From Plazaster borealis (lineage: Eukaryota > Echinodermata > Asteroidea > Forcipulatida > Labidiasteridae), in assembly GCA_021014325.1 (NCBI GenBank), contig CM037469.1:15922201-15986200 (forward strand): 64,000 nucleotides of DNA, given 5' to 3'. The notes below the pieces were generated by a model. That model did not search any database, was not told where the DNA came from, and was given only the letters and a program-made list of their open reading frames with translations. This document shows positions 11,288 to 21,000 of the stretch, piece by piece (within the stretch, counting starts at the first letter, position 1; each line of letters begins with the position of its first letter). The position numbers were made by a program, and so were the translations under genes.

Positions 11288-12028
11288 TTCATTGCCCGGA
11301 TTGGAACTCATAAAAGGAGTTCCCGCGCGAGTTCGGCTATAAACTGTGCAAGTCTCACGCATATTCGAACTTCCGGGACCATTGAGCTCGTCCCAACCAT
11401 AATGAAGTTTACGTGGGCTGGATTTGGTTTCGTCAATTATTTTAGTTTAATGTAGTTTATGGCCATGAACATTATATATGATGTTGGGAATGTAAAACTT
11501 AGTGATAAACAATATGAAAGTAAAACCACCAATTCAACAAAATAACGAATACAACTCGATAATAAGACTTGACCTCCGTTTCCGGTTTCTTGTAACAAAT
11601 TAAGAATGATTCCCAACTGACGGGAATGTTGTCATTAAGCCTATGGGATAGACGCACACATTCGGGCGTGATAGACTGTGCAAGTCTCGCGCGTATCGGA
11701 ACGAGAAAACACGTCAAACGTGTAATTACCAAACGTATACAGACCCTTTAAGCCCGAATTTATAAATAAAGTAAATAAATAAATTGTACCAGCTAAAGGC
11801 TGGTTGGATTTTGGGTGCATTCAGCTTTATCGAATTGGACTGTGATTCCTAACAAAAGTATAAGGTTACAATAAAGAGAAGAAGAAACCTGTCGAGCCAT
11901 GGCCTAAATTCAGTTTCTTGCATACACATTGGGCGAAACAATTGCATTATTTTGCATTTAGTTCATAATAACACTTGCATTGCTTTGCTACGTTAAACAT
12001 TATTTCTGCATGTTAGGTATACAATCTA

Positions 12029-15000
12029 CTAAGTATTTATATCCATGTCTATTTTTAGATGCTCTTTGGCGAATGCTATAAAATCCTGGAACATTTGTTC
12101 ACCGACATCAAAAACAAACGGCCAAGATGGACCGAAAACTCCGTGGAATCCCCCGTCGTAGTGGACCCAGCGCACCGGTGTTCCCACGTCTCTAAGCCGC
12201 ACCGCGTAGAAAATCCCATGGTCCCTCACAGCGTCGTACTCAACGGTAGACACGAAGGCTGGCGGTAACCCACTCAAATCAGTTCTCATAAGCGGGAAAA
12301 TTCTAGGGTCGAGGATCATGTCTTTGAATTCGGTCCATGTGTCGATGTCGTCTTGATCATCCTCTGCAGTGAGTGGTTTAGGGTTATTGTCCATCCACAT
12401 GTCCAATGGGAGCCGAGAATGATTGACGTATTGGAGTTGTGGTGCGTTGCTCCGTCGAAACTCCATAGAAATGTGTTTGTTTTGGAGCAGGGCTTGTTCA
12501 AATCTGTGGTCTGAGCGGCCGAGCAGGTAGAAGCTGCAAAACATGGCCGCCTCCCTCCATGTTACTATAGAACCGTCTTGGCCGAAAAGGTGCTTGGAAA
12601 GGACTGTGGCGGGCGTGTGGGCGTCCAGGAGTTGTGTGAACGGATAAATCAGAGCGTGAAATGAAAAGTCAGGATAGTTGGGGTCGTCGTGTATTGTGTG
12701 TGCGACGGCCGCGGCGAGCGTCCCTCCCGCGCTGTCCCCGGCGATGCCGATTCGCGAACTGTCCACCTTGAATTCGTGGGCGTGGTCTATGAACCATTTG
12801 GAGGCGTTGAGCGTGTCGTGGTAAGCGGCTGGGTAGGGATGCTCGGGGGCCAATCTGTAACTGTACGGTTTTAACAAAATAACTCATGTAAATCTGCTTT
12901 CTAAAATCTATTTGTAAAAAATCTGTTTGTAAAAAATCTATTTGTAAAAAATCTGAGATGGGCCAGTGTGACCCCCCCCCCTCCGTTTGGGCGTCCTTTG
13001 TGGTCCAGTGTAATGCATTTTAAGAGCTCCATTCTGCGCGTTTATTCCTGCTTGCAACTTAACCTTGCGGGAAGACAAGGGGAGACTCCGGAAGGCACTT
13101 TTTTTCCTTTTTTTAATTACTGAAAAATGTGTGGGCCAATTCCGCTGAAACTACATGTAATCCTCAATTAAACCCTCTAGTTTGACATTCTAAAGTCACC
13201 TTTAACATTGAGCGCTGTACAGGTCAGGCATATTGTGGGATAGCTTGGGCTCCAGCCGAAGCTTATTCATTTGTGTACAATGTATAAGCCCATTGTGTCT
13301 AGTGACAGGTTGTAAATAAACAGAAAATGGATTGTGTCAACCCATTCCTACCTCCATGGTCAACCAAACAATGTTATATACGCGTAATAGAAACTGCCTT
13401 CCGTGAGCTCCCCTTTGGCTACGCGCGTAATTTGAAGGGGGTGCAACTCGCAAGGTTAAGCGTAGCCTAAACCAGCCTGAGGCTCATGCTAAGGCCAAGT
13501 CAAGTGGTTAGACTGCAGGACCTGCACTGAAAAGTTATGGGTTCGGAGTCCTCCGGCCAAGCTAATTTCTGATTTCACAATGACCAGAATAAGGATTGTC
13601 GTCTAGTTACTGAACCACAATTTATTGATTTGTGCAATTCATAGTCATAGACATTAAACCAATAATTGTATGAGGGAGATTGGCTGTTACCAGCTTGGTG
13701 TTTGTACTCCTTGTGGGAGCTTTGCCGAGTTCCCTTTCTGGGAAGATCATCTAAAAAAAAACTATATTTTTTTTCGTTTTCCCTGCTGTTCCCATTCTCA
13801 GGATTAGTGTGATAAACTCTTTCAACAATGACAGAACATAATTTTAAAACAAAACAACAACAACAACAACATTAACAACAACAACGATAAACAAAATCAA
13901 GAAGTCAATACTCACTCAATTGATGCAACGACACAGTCTAGCTCCTCAGCTATACGTCTTGTGACAATATCAAATGAAGCTGCAAAAAGTACAAAATGAC
14001 ATGATAACATTCTTATTCCACTGGACCCCATAACAGACAAAAATACAAAAATACTAGCCTTTAGAGGGCGCTGACTGAGCTGCTGCCACTTCTATTTTGC
14101 TCCTCAAGTTTTCTGGATTTTCTATCCTTTTTTGATTTCGTATTGCGCCCAACATTCGTGCATGTACTTCCTGTGATATCCTGACACCGGTGAATATGTC
14201 TTTTGGAAATCCGACATATGGAACTTGTATTTTCAACATGATTTTGCCTCCAGCTATTTGGATTCTGACGTATTGGTATATGTATACCCTATCACACTTG
14301 GATGTCCAGTCTTGCATTCAAATGCAAATGGCAGTCTCAATAGATGATGACACTCAGCCCCTTATCATGAATGGGACTTACACGCATCAACACCCAAAAT
14401 CTATGGAGCCACCACCTACTGGCAGCACCATCCAGTACAACCATGCTGAAATGCTTGCCATTAGATACCAAGATACCCGCAAATTGGAGATACCACCGCC
14501 AGTGTACAACACCCTTAAAGATCTCGGTATTTTCCGGTACCGGAGTAGGCGAGCTGGACGCCATATAAGACGTAACAAACTGCATCGAAACCAGGTAACT
14601 ACCAAACTTTCTCCATTGGAAATATATCATATACCGAGCATTAGTTCTACACCTGATGTACCTAGTGTACATGTTAGTCAGCCCGGTGCTAACATGAATA
14701 ACTTGACGCCTATTGCCCGTGAGACCTACACTAAACTAAACGTGCACCTCTGGAATGCTAACTCTGTCAGGAATAAGGCTATCCTCACATGTGACTATTT
14801 ACTTGAACATGACGTTGACATCATGGTCATTACAGAATCATGGCTCAGAAAGGAGGATTGTGCGATAATTGGTGAGGCCACACCTCCGGGCTACGTATGC
14901 CTAAGCAAGCCACGTAACAGTGACACGTTTGGAGGAGGAATCGCAATCTTCAGCAAGGCATCTCTCAACTTATCCTTCGCTGAGTCCAACATATCCTCAG

Positions 15001-18000
15001 CTCAATCATTCGAACTTGCCTACATCACCAATCCTACTAAACAGCTTCGGTTGTTTGCAATCTACAGACCGCCCCCCTCCACAAAGAACGGTCTGAATAC
15101 ACCACAGTTTTTGTCGGAGTTCAACGATTTCCTGGCCGAGATCTCACCCCTCTCCGGCAATCACCTGATACTAGGGGACTTCAATCTGCACCTCGATACC
15201 CCAAGTAAACCTGAAGTTGCTCAATTTCTCACACTGCTTGTCGACCATGACCTACAGCAACACGTCTATGGAGCCACCCACAAACATGGTCATACCCTTG
15301 ATCTTGTGATATCACGTCAAGCGGATACCCTCGTGCAAAACTGTAACAGTGTCAATAATCTCTACTCGGATCACCATGTTATTGAATGCATCATTGACCA
15401 TGCCAAACCTACTCAACAGTTGGTACAATCGAAAGTTAGGAACTACCGCACCATCGACACTGATTCATTCACCAATGATCTTACCCAGTCTTTTCTGCTG
15501 TTTCCATACGACAGTTGTCCCAGTGATCAACTTTTGTTTTATGATAACGCAGTCCTCGGTGTTCTTGATGCTCATTGCCCCGTCAAGATAAGGACACGCA
15601 GGTTTAAACAACAGCAACCTTGGTATACGAATGGCATTCACCTCGCAAGACGCAATCGCAGAAAACTTGAAAGAAAATGGCGTAAAACTAGACATCCCGA
15701 TGACCACCAGGCGTATGTGAGTCAGATCAACTCACTTACCAAGCTCATACGTCATGAAAAGTCGAAGTACTTCAAGGCTCAACTTTCATCTGCCGACACG
15801 AAAGCGGTGTTTCAAACTATCAACTCATTGTTAAACAAAGGGCTCCCCCCTTTCCATCTGGCCAATCCTTGAAATCATTGAGCAACCGGTTTGCAACTTT
15901 CTTCAAAGACAAAGTTGTCAAAATAAGATCTAACATCAAGTGTTCGCTCACCCACACCCCTGAACCTGTTTCACTCCAGCCTGCTAATTGCCCAGTACAA
16001 GTACCTCAACTCTCTGACTTCCTCCTTGCCGATGAGGACGAGGTCCTCAGACTCATTAGCAAATCACCGAGCAAGTCGTGCAACCTGGACCCTCTCCCAA
16101 CATGGATGTTGAAAATGAATACCGGGACTCTCCTCTCTGCTCTTGTTTCCATCGTTAACAGCTCGCTTGCCACAGGTTCCTTCCCATCTAGCCTCAAGGT
16201 AGCCATAGTTTCTCCAATTCTAAAGAAGCCCGGGCTTGACGTGAACAATCTCAAGAACTATAGACCGGTTTCTAACTTGGCATTTATATCGAAACTGATT
16301 GAAAAGGTTGCTTTAAGTCGTATCAATGCTCATCTTTGTACAAATATGTTGTATCAGAAGTTTCAGTCTGCTTACAGGTCTGGCCACAGCACTGAGACGG
16401 CATTGCTGAGAATCAAGAGTGACATAATGCGTGCTCTTGATGATCGGCAGGCTGTCTTCGTGGTGTTGCTAGATCTGTCGGCGGCGTTCGATACCATTAA
16501 TTATGCTTCCTCTTGGATAGATTATGTAATGTTTTTGGGTTAACAGGTCATGTTCAACAGTGGTTTCATTCATACCTTGTTGGTCGCACTAATAGAGTTA
16601 AGGTTGCTAGTGAGCTATCTGACCCCAGGTATTGGAGTTTGGATTACCACAAGGTTCTGTGGTAGGGCCTCAGCTGTTTTCCCTATTTACTTACCCCTCG
16701 CCACCATTATTGAACGGTTTGAGCACATTCGCTATCACTTCTATGCTGACGATACCCAGCTGTACATTCAATTTAATCCCAACAACCCAAGTGAAATCAA
16801 TCAAGCTCTTTCTACACTGTCGGATTGCATCATGGACATAAAGCATTGGATGTTAAGCAACATGCTTCAACTCAACGATTCTAAAACTGATTTCTTTGTC
16901 TGTGCCAACAGTAGATGTCTCAGTTCGTTATCTGATGTTTCCTCCAAGTAGGCTCTGAAATCATCCAGCCTTCCACGAAGATCAGAAATCTTGGAGTGGA
17001 GTTTGACCAGGCCATGCGGATGTCCGACCAAGTCACTTCTATTTGCCGTTCCGTTAATTTCAGTTTACGCAACCTATCTCGGATAAGAATGTACATTGAT
17101 AAGCCTACTTGCCATGCTGCTGTTAGAGCCCTTGTAACGTCTCGTCTCGATTATGCGAACTCTCTCCTCTATGGAATATCATCTGTGGACTGTCAACGCC
17201 TTCAACGGCTCCAAAATCGTGCAGCTAAACTGATCTACCAGGCCCAGAAATATGACAGAGTAACTCCCATTCTTCACGATCTTCACTGGCTGACAGTCTC
17301 AAACCGGATCAACTTTAAAATACTTACCCTGGTCTTCAAATGTCTCAATACCGCCTCTGCGCCTTCATACCTAACGGATCTCATCCAGTTGTACAAACCT
17401 AACAGATACCTCCGGTCATCTACCGACACCAGACTACTTGCCATCCCCCGGAGAACACGCACCACTACTGGGGAAAAAAGCTTCCACGCTGCTGCCCCCA
17501 AACTCTGGAATAATTTACCTTACAGCATCCGCCACTCTAGCTCACTAGCAGTCTTCAAGAAATCTCTCAAAACCCACTTGTTCAACTGATTTGTTTGCCT
17601 TTTGTTTATTCTTTGCTTTTTGTTTTTTGTGTGTACAGCGCTGTGGTACTTTCCCCTGTTAGTTAGAGCGCTTTATAAATACCTTATATTATTATTATTA
17701 TTAGTGAAAGTAATTTATACTTTTCATGAGCAAATACAATCTTGATAATGTTTTGATGTCCGATGTTATCTGAATATAGAGGTCTCATAAGTCCTTTCTA
17801 CTCTGAGCCGACCGTGTCTTATAAGGTCTTTAAAGGTCCTTTCTGTTCTGAACCAACTGGGTCTTTCTCTTAGGTCTTAGTCCTTTCTGCTCTGAGCCGA
17901 CTGGGTCTTTCTCGGTCTTTCTACTGTAGGTCTTGAGTTAGTCCTTTCTCCTCTGAGTTTCTAGGTCTTAAAAGTCATTTCTGCTGTGAGCTGACTGGGT

Positions 18001-21000
18001 CTTTCTAGGTCTTACAAGTCCTTTCTGCTCTGAGCATACTGGGTCTTTCTAGGTCTTATAAGTCCTTCCTGCTCTGAGCAGACTGGGTCTTTCTTCGTCT
18101 TACAAGTCATTTCTGCTCTGAGCCTACTGGGTACTTTTTCCGTCTTATAAGTCCTTTTTGCTCTGAGCCCTGGGTCTTTCTTCGTCTTTCAAGTCCTTCC
18201 TGCTCTGAGCCGACTGGGTCTTTCTTCGTCTTACAAGTCATTTCTGCTCTGAGCCTGCTGGGTCTTTCTAGGTCTTATATAAGTCCTTTCTGCTCTGAGC
18301 CTACTGGGTACTTCTTGGTCTTATATATCCTTTCTGCTCTGGGCCTACTGGGTACTTTAACGTCTTATAAGTCCTTTTTGCTCTGAGCCCTGGGTCTTTC
18401 TTCGTCTTATAAGTCCTTTCTGCTCTGAGCCTACTGGGTACTTCTATAGGTCTTATAAGTCCTTTCTGCTCTGAGCCTACTGGGTACTTCTATAGGTCTT
18501 ATAAGTCTCTCCTGCTCCGAGCCTATCCCCTTCTATAGGTCTTATATATCCTTTCTGCTCTGTACAAGTCATTTCTGCTCAGGATGAGCTGACTGGTGCT
18601 ACGATCCAAAAATCTCCAAACTATCCGTGAATATAAATCACTAAAAAAGCCTGAATTTTCTCAGATGCAACAAAGAAATCAAACAAAGAAATCAAACAAG
18701 GTGAACAAAGAACAAAGAACACAGAATCAAAGTGATTTAATGATGAAACTATCAGCCACTTCGAATATCGATTGGGTTTAACAAACTTACAATGATTGAG
18801 TAAAGCAAGTGTACATTAAAAATAGATCTTATACAAAATAAGTAATCTTACGGGCTAATACGTCAACAGGGATGAAATACAGGCGAGGATCACGGCAACA
18901 GAAGATACAGCGAGGATCACATACACTTGCTCTAAAACGATCAACTCCAGGGGCGGTAAAACAGTTCTTTGCCGATGTGACTATGAGCTATCACGGGGTG
19001 AACTCACTCCGACAACTGTCCAGAAGAAGACGAAGCAACAACGGGTACACAATCTGACACCCGCCACAAAATATGGGGAAGAAGACCCCAAAATACCGAA
19101 CTGTAGATTAAGTTCGAAAATGTCCTTTCCGGAATTAAATTAAGCTCTTTAACTGCACTCGGTCAAAAGCGGACTCTATCAAAAGCTCCTCCAACGAGTT
19201 GAAAAACAATCACAGAAGTCGTAGCTTCCACCAGTCTTGAGTATTTGTGTCCCGTCGAAAATTTATCCGCAGCCCGTATATAAAGGATTTGTGATGTTTT
19301 CTGGAAAGCACTAGAAACCTAACTTCAAACTTCCAGAGCATTCTAGATCATTCATAACGGATTAGCACTGCCCACTAGGGTCAACGGACTTACACACAGA
19401 GAATGATTGACAGCGTGCGTTGTACACACGTAATTATACATGTATTAGGGTCTCATAACACTGGGTCTTTCTAGGTCTTTTAATTCCTTTCTGCTCTGAG
19501 CTGACGAAATAATTTGTGACCTTCTTTGATGTATTTTTAAAGCAATTTATCTATTGAATGTTTGTATTTCGGCAAAAGATGCAATCGTGTAAATTATTAA
19601 CAATATAAATGGTTTTGACTGATGCGTCTGATGTGCTTAACGGCGGACTCCAATGAGCTTGTATACTTACATGCACTCCCGATACAAAATGCACCACCGT
19701 GGGTGAACACCAGCGCGGGACCCGAAGTACCAGGTGCCCGGTTGATTGGTTGGTAAAGTCGAACTTTGACACCATTGAAGTGTGTTATAGTTGCCCGGAT
19801 GTTGGACCCGTCAACTTCAAACGGGGTGGGTTGAACCAACAAATCCATCATGTGTCGAAAATTCCTTATGAAGGGTGTAGACGTCAAGAGAGATAAGAAA
19901 TATGCCTGCAAAATGGGTGAGGGAACAAGAACGAGTTAGATAGTTTTGCAATCTTGTTGCAATAGTCTTATAAAAAAAATGTTTTGGTCATTATAAAAGC
20001 AACCAAACTGTACGAGCTATCTGTGGAATTTTGACCAGTTTTAAATTTTGGTCAGTGGACTCAACCACTTCCATAATCATAGATTAATCTGCTTGCTCTA
20101 GTTTATTTATATTTACTTCTAATCGGCTTCGATCGGATTAGATTATGGATGATTTGAAGTTCATATCAGATCAGGTTGTAATGCAGTCTGTGTAATTTTG
20201 TAAAACTTCATTATTAAAGGGGTTGTCTCGTCTTGATCACAGCGAGTCTGTGACCGCAGACATTGAATTCTGAACTTGCATCCAGTTACTGCACACGCGC
20301 GCGCGATACTAATGGCGGCGACCTATAGACCTTTCTTTTGCAACGTCACAGCCCGAGTTTTTGCCAACCGAGGTTAGAAAACTATGGAAAGCCATAAATG
20401 CAAAGCATAAGCAGATAGCCACAGTTTGTAATAATGTCACACAAATATTCAAAAATAGTGTTGAATTTGTTGGAAACAAAGCAACCAATCATGGTATGTA
20501 TTTTTGGTTGATTAAAAGTTTACAGAAATGTTGAATTTGGACACAACATTTGTGAACACGATTGAATGTTTTGCTAACATTCGGCCGTCCATGCCAACCA
20601 GCGCGGTTTGTTTATCAACAAAAGAAAGGTCTATTAAAGCTTTGGTTTGTGATGTGACGGTCAACGCGCGCGCGTCTAGTAAGTGGGTGAGATTTCATGT
20701 TTCCATGTCCAGCCACAAGTATGCAGACTATTGACGAAACAGCCCCTTTAAATATAAAACTGGTTCAGGAATGTCAAAACACTCGGGGTTGAAGTACAGT
20801 GATTCTCAACTGTGTGTTTTTTAGCTTTTCGGAGTTCAAGGAGGCAACAGTATGATAGTCCATATGGTTAACCTTTAAACTAATAACCAAAGGAAGTCAA
20901 CTTAAGCCCAGTACCATGCAGTATCTATAAAGTGGGTTTTAGATCACAAGTAACAAACTGAGGTAAAAGTGAGCCTTTTTTAAATTGGAATATGAAAACG

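Larger units (their letters stand above)
14060..17703 (+). mobile_element. Degenerate LINE, L2/CR1-like (Jockey superfamily)
   Basis: The single element runs from an uncertain 5' end to a 3' end 'GCGCTTTATAAATACC' followed by a (TTA)n tail, typical of L2/CR1-type non-LTR elements. It encodes an AP-type endonuclease, a reverse transcriptase and a C-terminal domain, but the frame is broken in several places. It lies inside gene B's intron 3 on the opposite strand to the gene. No clear target duplication was found, so the 5' boundary is an estimate. Confidence 0.85.
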
